A stretch of 64,000 nucleotides of DNA from Symsagittifera roscoffensis (GCF_963678635.1 NC_087067.1:28780495-28844494); one strand, 5' to 3'; counted from the first letter of the stretch, positions 1-11,424 are shown. Notes: generated by a model not told the origin, from the letters alone. Numbers and translations are program-made.

Positions 1-225
1 ACGTAGAATCTAATGTGCCAAATTATTGCCATGTGTCAAAATGTGTCAATCTTCGATTGAATTGAATGTTCATAATTTTAAAAATTCCAAGATAGATTCT
101 ACGCTAACCAAATGAGAAAGTAAAAAGGTAGAAAACGTCCTACAGAAGAGGATAAAGCGTATAAAGCGTATTGCCAATGTCACGTGGTTCTTGTTAAAAA
201 ACCTCGAAAAGTTTTAATTGGTTAG

Positions 226-540
226 TTGAAAAGTGAAATAAACTCACTGCAAAATTTTGTTCGTATAAGCAATTTTATAAAAAAAAATTCGTCATTCCAG
301 GCTCAATTCGTTGATTTTTTTAATCAAAAATCTTCAAGAACTCATTTTGTTAGAACTGTTTGTTTTTTATCCGCGCAAAAATTGGCAAATGTTTTCAAAT
401 GTAGGTTTCATTCATGTAGGTTTCATCAACGGGTTTTTCTTTCAAACTCAGCTAGTTTTGGTAGCTCAAAAAAGTGCCAAGTTTTTTTCACCTGTCGTAC
501 GACCCAAAATGGAAAAGTCCCACAGCAAAGCTTTTTAAAC
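226..540. repeat. Dispersed repeat, copy 1 of 3
   Basis: This AT-rich stretch shares ordered blocks with 1080-1260 and 2905-3085. All contain an 'agactcaattg'-like block or its variant, a 'cagctagttttg' block, a 'gcaaaa..ggcaaa' block, 'gaaatgtaggtttc' and 'catcaac'. The open frames across it are short and not conserved between copies, so I read it as a non-coding repeat of unknown type. Confidence 0.45.
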
Positions 541-552
541 TAGAGCATGGAG

Positions 553-650
553 CTAGAGCCTAGAAATGTTAGAGCTTAGAGATGCTAAAGCTAGAGCCTA
601 GAAATGTTAGAGCTTAGAGATGCTAAAGCTAGAGCCTAGAAATGTTCGAA
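553..650. repeat. 38-bp tandem repeat, about 2.5 copies
   Basis: A 38-bp unit beginning 'agagcctagaaatgttagag' is repeated head to tail with nearly no mismatch. The near identity suggests a recent local expansion. Confidence 0.8.
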
Positions 651-654
651 ATAG

Positions 655-1079
655 GAAACTGGAACGAACAACCCTCGTCTATAAAACCTAACAATTTTAC
701 CAAAAACGCTAGTTGATAACCAGTCATTGCGTCTTTATTTGAAATCGATAAGTCTGATTTCTCATATTCGAAAACAAACTGTAGGCAAAACAAAATTGAA
801 GATAAAAGGTGAATACATCCAAGACTATGAGGATAAAGCTAATAGTTTTAGTCTCTGTCATTTGATTATTCTAAAAGTTCTTCAAAACACTTATTATGTT
901 TGTTCAAGATAAGATGATGTGTGAGTTTTCCATCTATCATATAAATTGGGTCGTACGACTGTTCAATTTGAAATATCTGTTCAATAATGAGCTAATACCA
1001 ATCAATTTGAAAAAAACTAATCACTTTTTTAGAAAAAAAAATAATCGCAAATATTTTTTATTTAAGCCAATATATGTGC
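655..1079. other. No gene recognised
   Basis: AT-rich sequence with two short open frames (727-912, 896-1093). They show no recognisable domain, no conserved second copy and no convincing splice context. Confidence 0.5.
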
Positions 1080-1260
1080 AAATAGTCTTTTGAGACTCAA
1101 TTGCGTTGAATATTTGATTCATGAACTTTCAGGAATTAGTTTTGGTAAAGCAGCTAGTTTTGTATTGCTGCAAAATAGGGAAAACTTTTTGAAATATAAA
1201 GGCTATTTCCAATATCTGCATCAACAGGCTTTTTCTCTATCATTACAGCTATTTTGTTAG
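1080..1260. repeat. Dispersed repeat, copy 2 of 3
   Basis: This matches 2905-3085 over 'gagactcaattg.gttga', 'atgaact', 'gcagctagtttt', 'gcaaaat' and 'tctgcatcaac'. It is more diverged from the copy at 226-540. Confidence 0.55.
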
Positions 1261-1339
1261 TTCAAAAGGGCATCAAATGTTTTTTTTCATGCAAAGTGTT
1301 TCTAAAATCGAAAAACTAGAGACGGCAACCAATCTGTGC

Positions 1340-2650
1340 ACTAGATAGGCGCACAATTGTGTGTCTCTATGTTCCTGAATTCCAGATACAAGTCTTTACC
1401 CGCACTGACAAAAATGGTTTCCGGTCGATTTAAATTGATTTTAAATCGATTTTAAATCGATCCGAATCGATTAATCATGTACATTTTACGAACTTAAATG
1501 AATTTTATATCGATTTAAATCGATCTTTCGAAAATTTTAAATCAATTTAAGTGTCTAAAAAATCGGTTTAAATCGATTTCGATGGATTTTCCGACTCACT
1601 AAAATCCATCCAAATCTCACTTAAATCTATCAGAATCTCACTTAAATCCATTTAAAATCGATTTAAATCGATCTTTTTGAAAATTTTAAATCGTTTTAAG
1701 TGTCTAAAAAATCGATTTAAATCGATTTCGATGGATTTTGCGGACACATTCAAATCGATTTTTTTGCTAACACGGCGAAAAAAACATACCCTTTAAAAAA
1801 ATTGTTGCCATTTTTTATTCTCGATTTTTTAAACATAAACAGTCGTGCCAGATATTATACAATTCAATAAAGTGATCAGGTTTTAAACTCAAAAATTTGC
1901 AATAAAATCATAGAAAACCATTATGGGTAAAATCTTTTGTAACAAACCAGAAAATGGTCAGGTAAAATTAAATTGTGATCTCAATAATATGCAATAAAAT
2001 CATAGAAAATCATGAAAGTAAATCAGATTTTCAGCAACAACTTATGAAACTAATCAAGAAAAGGGTTAGAGTTTTATCGATATTTTGGTCTTTTTATTTG
2101 GTCTTTTTATGCTACAATACGCTATGGATGTAAAATGAAAAATGATAGGCAAATTATAAATGCAATAAAAATTTGAAACTGATAAAACTCGAATGAAAAA
2201 AATCGATTTAAATCGATTTAAATCCGTTTTAATTCCCTTAAAAATAAAACAAATTCAGGCGGGAAAAAATGCATTTAAATTGTTTTAAAATCAATTTAGA
2301 TCATTTTTTTCGCTGGGATTTAAGATCAATTTAAATCGATTTTAAATCGATCCAAATCAATCTTCCTCTCTTTACTTTAATCTTCGTACTTTTTTCATAC
2401 TAAAATCAATCTAAATTTAATCAACGTACTTTTTTCATACTAAAAGCGATTTAAATTTAATCAACGTACTTTTCATACTAAAATCGATCCTAATCCATTT
2501 TTGTCAGTGCGGGCAAGCATGTTAAATTTTTGTCAGAACGATCAAAGAAAAAGAAAGAACAAAAGAAGAATCTAGAGAGCGTCCTTGCTGCGAATTCCGC
2601 TCAGAATTCACAAAATGCACAATTTGGCCTCGTAATATTTCGTCTTCGGT
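1340..2650 (+). pseudogene. Coding-derived dispersed segment split by a transposon
   Basis: 1346-1398 reads with the same residues as the minus strand of 24120-24185 (both give D-R-R-T-I then C-L-Y-V-P). After the insertion, 2514-2650 continues the homology with the remainder of that copy (24118 down to about 24000), including a Lys-rich run followed by a shared Gln-Phe. Amino-acid similarity is kept across both halves, which suggests the ancestral repeat encoded a protein. Here the frame is broken by a 1-bp indel upstream of 1346 and by the 1.1-kb insertion. I do not recognise the protein. Confidence 0.5.
1399..2513. mobile_element. 1.1-kb inverted-repeat DNA element (MITE-like)
   Basis: The first 19 bases (CCCGCACTGACAAAAATGG) are the exact reverse complement of the last 19 (2495-2513). 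The interior has no ORF and is filled with near-palindromic 'aaatcgatttaaatcgattt' motifs in subterminal clusters (1430-1760 and 2190-2490). The homologous empty site on the minus strand at 24118-24128 reads through without the element. Comparing the two gives a TA target, duplicated as TA on the left and CA on the right. That fits a Tc1/mariner-type or similar non-autonomous element. No transposase is present. Confidence 0.82.
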
Positions 2651-2904
2651 TGAAATTCATAATACTAATTTCTGAAAAAGCAATAATTATTCTTAGTTAA
2701 ACAAAATAGTAGATTAAAAACTGAAAAACTTCCATAAGGATGAGATTGAAGCTTACAAGTTCTGCCTGTGTCATTCTGTCAATGTCTATGACTGTCATTA
2801 ATTGATAGTTAATCGATACTGAACTACCATCAAACGAGTTAAACGTATAATTTTCTCTATTTTAAAAAAAATGGCTCAATTTTTTTTGATACATGCAAGG
2901 GTAT

Positions 2905-3085
2905 GAGCAATTTGCTATTCGAGACTCAATTGTGTTGACTATTTGAATCATGAACTTCTTCTCACAAACTCGTTTTTATTAATGCAGCTAGTTTTGGAAC
3001 CCTGCAAAATTCGGCCAAATATTTTGAAATGTAGGTTTCCCAAGATCTGCATCAACCTGCGTTTTCTTTAGGAATTCAATTTATT
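2905..3085. repeat. Dispersed repeat, copy 3 of 3
   Basis: Third member of the family at 226-540 and 1080-1260. It shares 'cgagactcaattgtgttga', 'gcagctagttttgg', 'ggccaaat' and 'tctgcatcaacctg'. Confidence 0.55.
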
Positions 3086-4075
3086 TTAATTCTTTAACAG
3101 TATACCGAACAATTGCTTTCAGAAATAGTTGGCGAATTTGTCGAATTCCTGAGGGGAATGAATTGCCCTAATTCCGCCCCTGTATAACGTATTGATACTT
3201 CTTAAGGATATCAGCTGTAAATAGCGCGTGACGAATTATCCCGTACTTTAAAATCGTTCCAAGTGGAATTGAGGCAAATTTATTTGTCCTATTAATTCTA
3301 TACACGATGCAAATTTTAATACATAAAACTTGTTTTATCAACTTAAAAATCATAGTTTGCTAATATTTCATTTAGCAAAAACAAATCGAAACCAATTAGT
3401 GACTGATCATTCAGGGCTTTGCTTTGATACGAACTGTCTTGTTCGACTTTACGCCAGCAGTTTAATTTCAAACAAAGATCAATCTTCTTGTATTTGTCGC
3501 TAATCGGCTCATCCTAATCAAGTGTTCTTCAAATGTTTCGAATTCGAATAATGGATGGGTAAACTTTTTAAAATGATTTTAAGAGTCCATGAACGTAGTC
3601 GTAGTTCATTCTCTTATTGAGGTCGCGATTTTCTTAATCGTTTTCCAGGAAAAAGTCTTAAATTTTGTTCAGACTCAAATGTATTTTTTCGCGGTTTGAC
3701 TAAGAAATTTCCCAGCGGAATAAAAACTTTACCTGTTGATCCAAATTTTTCAAATGGAGGTTTATTTTATCAATCTATTTTTTACTTTTTCGCGATTTGA
3801 GTTAATTTATCAAAGAAAAATTCAAAGTTGAATTGTTTTTGAAATTCAAAGAGCTTTTTTTCAAACTAATCTTCATTTGTTTTTCTGTCTCCTTGCGTTC
3901 ATTGACGCTTTTCCAACTGCCTGTTGGCTATCTTTTCTTTCTTCAAAATCACTATGATTCTATAATTTAGTCTTAACGACAATCAATTGATGAAGCCGTC
4001 CATCGAATGGCATTTTATCTGCTTAAGCAATTTATCTTTCCTTGCCTTTCCAACTGTCTGTTAAGCTATGTTTGC
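3086..4075. other. No gene recognised
   Basis: Intergenic AT-rich sequence. A short block at 3413-3450 ('gggctttgctttgatacgaa' and on) resembles 36757-36795, so a dispersed repeat is probably present. I see no domain or gene structure. Confidence 0.45.
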
Positions 4076-4079
4076 CTTC

Positions 4080-4500
4080 ATCGATCAAGCTATTCATCCA
4101 TCAAGCCATCCATCTAGTCATCAATCTATCCATTCACTCAGCCATCCGTTCATCAAGACAACCCCCCGTTCAGACATCAATTTTTTTACACTTGCGAGAG
4201 TATGTTTGTAGTAATCGGTACATAAACTTTTCCCGTCAACTTGATTTATTTTTGAAAAAACCTTAAAAAGCTTCCAGTTGCTTTTCCACTTGGCTGAGAG
4301 GTAACGCTGTCGCCTTTGCTCCCTGAGGTCTGGGATTTGAGGTAAAAATTGAATTGTTGGTTTATGTTTGCCATCTTCAACCTGCACGTGTGATGTCGAC
4401 GTAAATTCATCTAACCAGACATCCCTACATCCATCCAGCCATTCATCCATCCAGCCATCAATCAATTCACTCAACCATTCATGAGACATGCAACCTACCC
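4080..4500. repeat. Degenerate (CATC)n low-complexity blocks
   Basis: Two blocks, 4080-4165 and 4415-4495, consist of imperfect 'ccatccatcaag' type tetranucleotide repeats. They flank a SINE-like sequence. The reverse-complement motif forms a longer block at 49665-50135. Confidence 0.75.
4185..4360 (+). mobile_element. tRNA-derived SINE-like repeat, copy 1
   Basis: It starts 'ttacacttgcg' and later contains an A-box-like 'tggctgagaggtaacgc' and a B-box-like 'ggtctgggatttgagg', spaced like a tRNA's internal promoter. Related copies lie at 11425-11605 and 14035-14225, where the B box 'gattcgagtc' is closer to the pol III consensus. The tRNA-derived origin is inferred from these boxes. Confidence 0.5.
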
Positions 4501-4962
4501 TCAATACCAGCTGGATTCAGTAATACCTTCTAGTGCCATTAACAGTTATCATACATTGATAAACAACGGCGTCAGTCAATGTGGACAGATACAATTTTTT
4601 TTAGCGGGTATTCTGAAAAAGCAATGATTCAAAACTTCGGATAGTGGAATCTTTTGAATGTCTAAAGAAAATCAATCTGCCTGTTTTTAAATCCTTTGAA
4701 GTTAACGTATCTGCTGGCATTGCGCGGGTCAATTTACATTTTTTGACCGAGAAGGTTCTGCGCATTGATTTAATTGACAAAATTTACCTTCTTCCGCTAA
4801 TAAACATGTTTGAGCAAGTTTAAAATTTGCCTTGATATTTGCATTATAATTTGCTTAACCCAATGATATGAAATTGCAGAACTTGTGTTTTATCTTGGAT
4901 CTTTTATCTGTTTTAAAAATTCTATTGATTGTTTTTGAAATTTCAGAGGGGTTAACAGATCT

Positions 4963-4966
4963 GAAC
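4963..4966. repeat. Target site duplication GAAC (left)
   Basis: GAAC lies directly before the TG of the 5' LTR and recurs at 11095-11098 directly after the 3' LTR. The unoccupied paralogous site at about 13705-13720 contains it once. Confidence 0.93.
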
Positions 4967-5184
4967 TGTCATAGTATCTAAATTTAGTTCATGTTTCAAT
5001 TCCAGTTCCATTTCTAGTTGTGCTTTTTAATTCTTTTATCTGTCTGGCGCTAACTAGTATTTAGCCTTCGGAGTTTGCCTGTCACCTTCGGATGACCGCC
5101 AATTTATTGTCACCGACTAACTTTCTATCACACGGTTACTTATCTTACTAGAACAATTCAAACTATCGCAACCGTATTTCCACA
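4967..5184 (+). repeat. 5' LTR
   Basis: 218 bp, begins TGTCATAG and ends TTTCCACA. It is almost identical to 10877-11094. Confidence 0.95.
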
Positions 5185-5201
5185 TGGCGCAGCGCACAGG
5201 C
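5185..5201 (+). promoter_or_regulatory. Primer-binding site
   Basis: TGGCGCAGCGCACAGGC directly abuts the 5' LTR. The TGG start complements the CCA end of a tRNA. I cannot name the tRNA. Confidence 0.7.
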
Positions 5202-5485
5202 CAAAGTGGGGGGGGGGAACCCACTGGGGATTACATCGTTTTGGCCCTCGACCTTCGCAGAGCCACCAATGCTATGGGAATTTTGGTTTAATCGTTTTTA
5301 ATGGGGAATGGTGGCCTAACGTAGCCTAAATCCGAAGAAATTCTATTATGCCAGTACGTTAACCGCAGCGCAGGTTACAGCACTACCGGAGGAGGTAGAC
5401 GGAAAAGATCGTCTGGCATCGGAGTAAACGCTTATCTCGAACTTGTATTTGTGTCTGGGGAAGAAAGGACAGGATGAGTTACATA

Positions 5486-6393
5486 AGAGGAGGCCACACC
5501 TGATTTATCTACGACAAGGTACTCTAGGGTATTAGATACCATCGAAACGGAATTTAAGAAGGAACGGAATGAAACTTATGAAACATTCCATTTATTGGCA
5601 CGGAAACAACAAATAGGAGAATCTTTGGAGCAGTTCCACTCAGTGTTAAGCGGGCTGGCCGCCCGATGTAACTTTGGAACGTTGGAGACCAGAATTCTGC
5701 GGGATGTGTTCATTGTGAAAATGAACAATAGAGAGGCCCAAAATGAGCTATGCCGTTCGACTAAGACACCAGAGGAGGTGTACCGTATTGCACTTTCATA
5801 CGAACGTGGATACAAGTATGCTAAATCATACGGATCGGCAACCGGGGGAGCAATAACTAGTGGCACCACCGGTGGAAATGGAGCGTTCCCAATCAAAACG
5901 GAACCGGTGGGGATAATCCGATGAGGATACCAAAATAATAGACAGCGCGGCCGTGGATCATTCAGAGGACGAGCAGAGATGAGAGGGGGAGTTTCTAGAA
6001 GATGCTATAATTGTGACCAACCCAACTTTACTCCGGAACACCTTACTAAATGTCCAGCCAAAAATGCGACGTGTAATTTCTGAAGGAAAACGGGACATTA
6101 CGAGAGAACTTGTCGGGGGAAGCGGAATAATCGGGGAAGACCGGCAGTGGGACTAATCCAAAATCAGGAGGATATAGAAGCTAGTAAAATGGGCGACGCT
6201 GAGGATACTTATTCGCAACATGAGAACTCTGTTGGCTAGGTTAACACGCCGGTAAAGAAGCAACGATCGTGGGATTCGGACAGCTCAGGAGATTATGTTG
6301 TCATGGCTATCAAATCTCGGAGAGAAACGGAATTGAAGGTGGCCGGCGCTCGACTACCAATTAAGGTAAATGGGAAACAAACGAATGTAAGGT
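5486..6393 (+). pseudogene. Gag with zinc knuckles, plus start of protease (broken)
   Basis: One reading frame runs from about 5486 and carries a Gag-like helical region (5595-5920, with an S-L-E-Q-F-H segment typical of Gag capsid-like domains). A basic Arg/Gly stretch and a zinc-knuckle region follow at 6000-6115. The first knuckle shows C-x2-C. The second is C-N-F-stop, so a TGA at about 6081 replaces a zinc-binding cysteine. Another in-frame TGA lies at 5922-5924. The frame continues to a protease N-terminal strand (L-P-I-K-V-N-G) ending at a stop near 6393. The D-S/T-G active-site segment expected next is absent. Confidence 0.8.
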
Positions 6394-7630
6394 GAATGGA
6401 AACAATCCCTTACGATTGCTAGGAACGATGGACGTCTCGTTAGAAACGAACAGATGGGTGACTAGTGCGAATATCAGAGTGATCGGAGGAAGCAGACCGT
6501 CGATTATTGGGAGAGATCTAATGCCAAATCTGGGATTGCAAATAGAACACAAGGCACCGGAGGAGAACGTGATGTCGGTGCAGGGAGAAAAACCTGGGGC
6601 CGAAGCAACAGAGGGGGAGGAATCATTAGACCCCTGGCAGATGTATTTCAGTAAGGAATTTAACAACCTTTTTAACAGAGTCGGGAAAATTAAGAATTAT
6701 AAGGTACACGGGGATTTTTTCGAAACGTTAACGCCAATTCAACAAAAAGAACGGAGAGTGCCCATCACATTGCAGGACAAGGAATATAAGGACTTCGATA
6801 AGGAAATTAATAAACTTTTACGGCAAGGGCACATCGAAAAACTGAAAGAATGTTCGGGCAAATATTTTGTTTCCCCGATTGTAATAACGGTAAAAAAGGA
6901 CGGATCAGTGAAATTAGCGTTAGAATCCCGGGAGTTGAACAAGCAAGTCCACAAGAATAAATACCGAATGCCGAAAATTGAAGAGTTCATGGATACGGTA
7001 GGACTAACGATAAGCGAACGGAAACCAGGAAATGTATAATTCTCTACTATGGACCTTACGTATGCGTACGGTCAATTACCACTTAGCCCGGAAACGAGCG
7101 TTCAATGCAATTTTTCGCTGGTGGGAGGAAAATCAACGGGCACGTATCGTTTTCAAACGGGGTTCTACGGCCTTACAACCATGCCAGCGGAATTTCAAAG
7201 AGTGATGAATACGATCCTTTCGGAATTTCCGCAGGCGCACGCTTTTATCGACGACAATTTGGTGGTCACCAAAGGCATTGAAATTGAGCATATCTCGGCG
7301 GTCGAAAAAATCTCACAGAAGTTAATTCGCGAGAATATGTCGCTTAAGCTTACTAAAAGCTAATTCGCGCGGAAAGAATGTGAATGGTTGGGGCATAAAA
7401 TAATTTGTACCGGAATCACACCGCTAATCCAAAAAACGGAACCAATCGAGTCGCTAGAAGCACCAAAAACAGTGTCGTAGCTAAAATCTTTTACGGGTTC
7501 TATTCATAGCCTGCACAAATACCTTCTAGCACTCGCGGAATCATCAGCCTCGTTACGTCCTTTATTAAGCAAGAAAAACGAATATATTTGGAATAGTGAA
7601 TGTCAAATATCATTCGAGAATCTGAAAAAG
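6394..7630 (+). pseudogene. Pol: protease C-terminus and reverse transcriptase (broken)
   Basis: Frame 2 resumes with the protease C-terminal strands, including I-I-G-R-D-L and G-L-Q-I, so the catalytic aspartate segment between the two frames has been lost. The reverse transcriptase follows: a V-P-I-T-L..Y-K-D-F region, S-P-I-V-I-T-V-K-K-D-G-S, R-x-L-N-K, then M-D-L-T-Y-A-Y-G-Q-L-P-L, T-G-F-Y-G-L-T-T-M-P-A-E-F-Q and the catalytic F-I-D-D. In-frame stops lie at 7037-7039, 7361-7363 and about 7480. The domain order and motifs are those of Ty3/gypsy RT; this copy cannot make an intact enzyme. Confidence 0.9.
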
Positions 7631-8221
7631 CAGGTGGCTAATATAGTAGAACTTCGGCACTTTGATATACACCGTGGCACAAGAATCGTATGCGACGTTA
7701 GTCATAACGGGCTCGGAGCGGTTCTTGAGCAACTAAACTCCGACGGCTGGAGGCCGATATCCTTCGCATGCCGGTACTTAAACGAGCCAGAGAAAAAGTA
7801 CTCTACGAATGAATTAGAAATGCTTGCAGTTGTGTGGGGTGCGGAGTATTTCCGAAACTATGTGTTGGGGAGAAATTTTTTGATTGTTACGGATCATAAG
7901 GCACTTGTATCATTGCTAAATGGGAACAACAAAAAGAACAAAACAATGTTCAATAGATTAACTAGATGGTTAGATCGTCTTATACCGTTCGATTTTCAAG
8001 TGGAGCACAAACCCGGAGCAAAAATTGGACTCGCCGATTACCTATCGAGGCACCCCAGTTTGGACGCTAAACCGGTCAGCAACTATGATAGTATGTTTAC
8101 AGTGGCAAAAATTAGTAGAATCTATTTGAAAAGGAAGCTTTCTCCAGAGGCAGACTCGAGTCTCCATCGGTTACTAATAATAAACGCGTTTGTAATATAT
8201 CGAATAGAAAACAACCGGTAG
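7631..8221 (+). pseudogene. Pol: RNase H domain
   Basis: Same frame as the RT. It shows C-D-V-S-H-N-G-L-G-A-V-L (the D-A-S-x-x-G-x-G-A-V-L position of gypsy RNase H), N-E-L-E-M-L-A-V-V-W, V-T-D-H-K-A-L, and the end motif H-K-P-G followed by D-Y-L-S-R. The open frame covers nearly the whole domain. A TAG at 8219-8221 ends it, and the integrase continues in another frame. Confidence 0.88.
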
Positions 8222-8391
8222 AGGGCAAACGATCATGCGGCGGAAATCGGACCAATCACAGAGCAACGAATTGCGTTTCCGGCAGGTCAATTAGGTTTAG
8301 TGGAAATTCAGTTGGGACTATTATTGAAGCTGACTTTGGTTACACACATTCTTCAAAAATAAACATTCAAAATTCAAAATATAACTCAATC

Positions 8392-9849
8392 ATGGAGAGA
8401 AAAATCAGGAAACTATTGGAACGACACCCCAGCATTAGTAGTAGCGACGAAATAGAGGAGGTTGATCAGGATATGCAAGCGGTTACAACAGAAGTCCGGA
8501 GCACTAAGACTAACACCATCATTTCAATTCCGTCGGCTTACCTCGGTGAAAGTTATTCGCCGGTTAATCCGGAAAATCGAGTTATGTCCGTTATCCCGAG
8601 AAATTGTAAAGTTGTGAGTAAACAAACCGCCCTTCCCGAATTGTTTAATCTTCGATTTTTAGAATCACAATAAAATTCCGATCCACAATTACAAGCCATT
8701 ATCGAAATGATTAAATGTAAAGACCCTCAGTTACATTCAAAAGTTGCAGCGCTGAGTAAGTACTATGCCCAGTATATTAAAGATTTTCATGTAAGAGACG
8801 GATGCTTGTGGATGGACGAGAGGCTAGTTATTCCTAACACCTTGCAAGCGGCGGTGAACAATAGGTTGCGTTACAATCACCACGGAAAATCGAGTATGTA
8901 TGACGCGGCCAAAGACATCTGGTACCCGTACATGTTCCGTAGCTTAGCAGCGATCGCCGGAAATTGTCCAGAATGCACATACGCTGGTAAGAATTTGAAA
9001 AATATGTGTTCAAAAGGGGATATAGGGAAAATACCTGAGCCGAAAGAACCGAATGAGTCGGTTCAACTGGACTTTTGGGGGCCAATTAACTACTTAAAGG
9101 AGACTAAAAAGTATGTTTTGGTAGCGGTGGACCAATTTTCCTGTTGGCCACCGGCGATGGTCTGTAATTCGAACCGGTCGGATAAAATTACTAAATTTCT
9201 AAAAGCATGCATTGTTGCCCACGGAGTTCCGCGACAAATTCGAGTTGACCAAGGAACAAACTTTATGTCCAAAGCAATTCGGTCATTCTGTCATAAAGAG
9301 GGAATTGAAATGCTCATCTCGCCAGTTAATGATCATAGGGCAACAGGATGTGTCGAACGCACGATTGGCAGCATCAAGAATTCAGTACGTAGGTATGCCC
9401 GGGAGGATAATACGGAACCTTTGGATCGGATGGTTGAAAGAGCCCTCGGTGCCTTAAGATTTGCCAAAAACGCCACCCTCAACATAAAAACGTTTGAAGC
9501 GCATCACGGTCGGGAAACTAACACGGTTCTCAGAAAATTGTCCAAAAAGCCATCATTATGGAATCTAAATTGGGGAAATGTAATACGTTCAAAATCTGCC
9601 TGTTTAGATGAACAAGACCCAAACGCCCAAGCAATGCCGCAGCCAATGGATACGAACTGGGGAGTCCGATCGGACACAGATTACGACCGGAAAAACAGGC
9701 GACACCCAATAAAACTGGCTGAGGACCAAGCTGCTAACCAGGATGATGAGCCTGGAATTGTGCGGGCACCGAATGAACCGGCTGAAATAACGCCGGCAGT
9801 CGTAATGCAGAAGACCGTGGAGCGGAATATGAATAGGTATAGACCATGA
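8392..9849 (+). pseudogene. Pol: integrase
   Basis: A linker frame (8392-8673), a stop, and then a 380-codon open frame (8707-9849). It carries an H-H...C-P-E-C zinc-binding N-terminal domain (about 8876-8975) and a DDE core: D in Q-L-D-F-W-G-P, D in V-D-Q-G-T-N-F, E in C-V-E-R-T-I-G-S-I-K. A C-terminal part rich in D, E, P and R follows. Joining of cDNA to the chromosome is the family function. This is the best-preserved domain of the element, but upstream defects mean it is not expressed as part of an intact Pol. Confidence 0.9.
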
Positions 9850-9879
9850 AAATCCAGTATAGTTAATCAAAGTGATCAC

Positions 9880-10539
9880 ACTATTAAAATGAGTAATGGT
9901 GCTGTGCTTAGAAAATCAGGAGTAGCACTCAAGAAGGCGAAAATTCTTCCAAAAAAAACGAGCGCCGGGACAAATTGCTGCACCTCCAACGCCGCGGGAA
10001 TTTAAAGGGAAGCTACTAGCAAGTAGTAGTCAACAAAGCAGCTCAAAAAGCACCATGGGAACCTCTCACCGCACCATGGGAAACCGCTCAAGATTCCAAA
10101 TTTTGGAAACCGCGGAGGATTCGGAATCAGAAGAAGAGGACTATTTATCGCTCATCTCAACTAACTGGCTGTGAATCCGACAACTAAGGGGGCAGATGCT
10201 GAAAGGGAGAGACAAGCAGCGTCTAATGGGGGACAGGACCAAGTACAATCCGAAACTATCACAATTCAACCTAGCAATTATGAAACGGCAACAGAATACA
10301 CGATGGCACGCGAACAAGAAATCGAAGCTAACCGAAAGAAGGAAGACACCGAAGGAAACATACCACAGGAGGTGGAGCGCCAGGCAGAACAGATTCCAGT
10401 AACCGGGGGAAAAAGCGTGGTCGGAAACAACGACTTGTTTCCTATTCAAGCCAAGATTCGGCGAGTTCCTTGGACGAAACCAGCTCAAGACGATCGGGCA
10501 GAAAACGAACAGCAGTTACGAAGATGGGGGCGGTCATGA
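9880..10539 (+). pseudogene. 3' continuation of the pol frame
   Basis: The same frame as the integrase continues past TGA 9847-9849 with further stops, then is open at 10171-10539 (about 122 codons, Gln/Glu/Arg-rich, no membrane segment). It could be the degraded Pol C-terminus or a separate accessory ORF. Nothing env-like is seen. Confidence 0.45.
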
Positions 10540-10864
10540 TTGATAATATTCAAAAGGTGGATAAGTCAGGAGCGAAATGAAGAAAAAAAAGAGTAGAAAA
10601 CATGAGTAACAAACTTACAAAAGCAAATTTAAAAAATTTATAACATGAGGAGGTCCAGGGAGAGGGCATGCCGTGCGGCGGGAAAAACTCAAAGTTTATG
10701 TTTTAAAAAGTTGTCATAGTGGATTACTAAAACTTAGTGAAACCCGTTATTAATCTTATTGAATTGTTGATAACAGCATTGATAGTTAAAACTCATTATT
10801 AATTTTATTGATTTATTGATAACATCATTGCAGTGGATAAGTTAATTAAAGTCATTAATTTTTA

Positions 10865-10876
10865 CAAGGAGGGAAA
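10865..10876 (+). promoter_or_regulatory. Polypurine tract
   Basis: A purine-rich run ending GGAGGGAAA directly precedes the 3' LTR, the expected plus-strand primer position. Confidence 0.75.
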
Positions 10877-11094
10877 TGTCATAGTATCTAAATTTAGTTC
10901 ATGTTTCAATTCCAGTTCCATTTCTAGTTGTGCTTTTTAATTCTTTTATCTGTCTGGCGCTAACTAGTATTTAGCCTTCGGAGTTTGCCTGTCACCTTCG
11001 GATGACCGCCAATTTATTGTCACCGACTAATTTTCTATCACACGGTTACTTATCTTACTAGAACAATTCAAACTATCGAAAATGTATTTTCACA
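10877..11094 (+). repeat. 3' LTR
   Basis: 218 bp, TGTCATAG...TTTTCACA, followed at once by the GAAC target duplication (11095-11098). Confidence 0.95.
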
Positions 11095-11424
11095 GAACTT
11101 TTTGAAGCCCCATTAGTTTCCAATAAAAATTTGTTTAATAAATAATGCCAACCCGAAAATCAAAACTGAATAAATATTTCACATCTAATGCAATTTTGAT
11201 AAATGTTTGCGTTGAAAAACCCTGAAATTGGATAAAGATTGCATCAGAAACTCTATTTTTTTTAAATTGCTGAAGAGCCCAAAAATCAGAAGATTTTTCT
11301 AGAAGCACAAATCAAATTTGCAGTTGTTTTTTTTTCAATGACTTTAAATTTGTCTTCGTGAAATCATGACATGCTTTGTTTATACGTAATCCATGTGGTA
11401 TTAGCATACACATGCTTGCTTACA

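Larger units (their letters stand above)
4967..11094 (+). mobile_element. Ty3/gypsy-like LTR retrotransposon, defective
   Basis: Two 218-bp LTRs (4967-5184 and 10877-11094), each TGTC...CACA, flank an internal region in the order gag, protease, reverse transcriptase, RNase H, integrase, which is the Ty3/gypsy order. The LTRs differ at only 5 sites by my reading, four of them in the last 17 bases, so the insertion is fairly young. The 4-bp target duplication is GAAC. The coding region is dead: in-frame stops in gag, a deletion across the protease active site, several stops and a frame change in pol. The element sits in copy 1 of the 2.6-kb tandem duplication, and copy 2 keeps the empty site. 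Confidence 0.95.

Noticed and set aside
1399..2513. CACTA-type element because CACTG lies near each end
   Set aside because: The inverted repeat extends four bases beyond CACTG and the empty site indicates a TA target, not a 3-bp duplication.
4121..4504. 127-codon minus-strand ORF with Trp/Asp/Gly repeats
   Set aside because: The repeats translate the (CATC)n tract; the rest covers the SINE-like sequence.
8834..9085. Minus-strand ORF within the integrase
   Set aside because: Shadow of the integrase reading frame; the plus frame has clear domain motifs.
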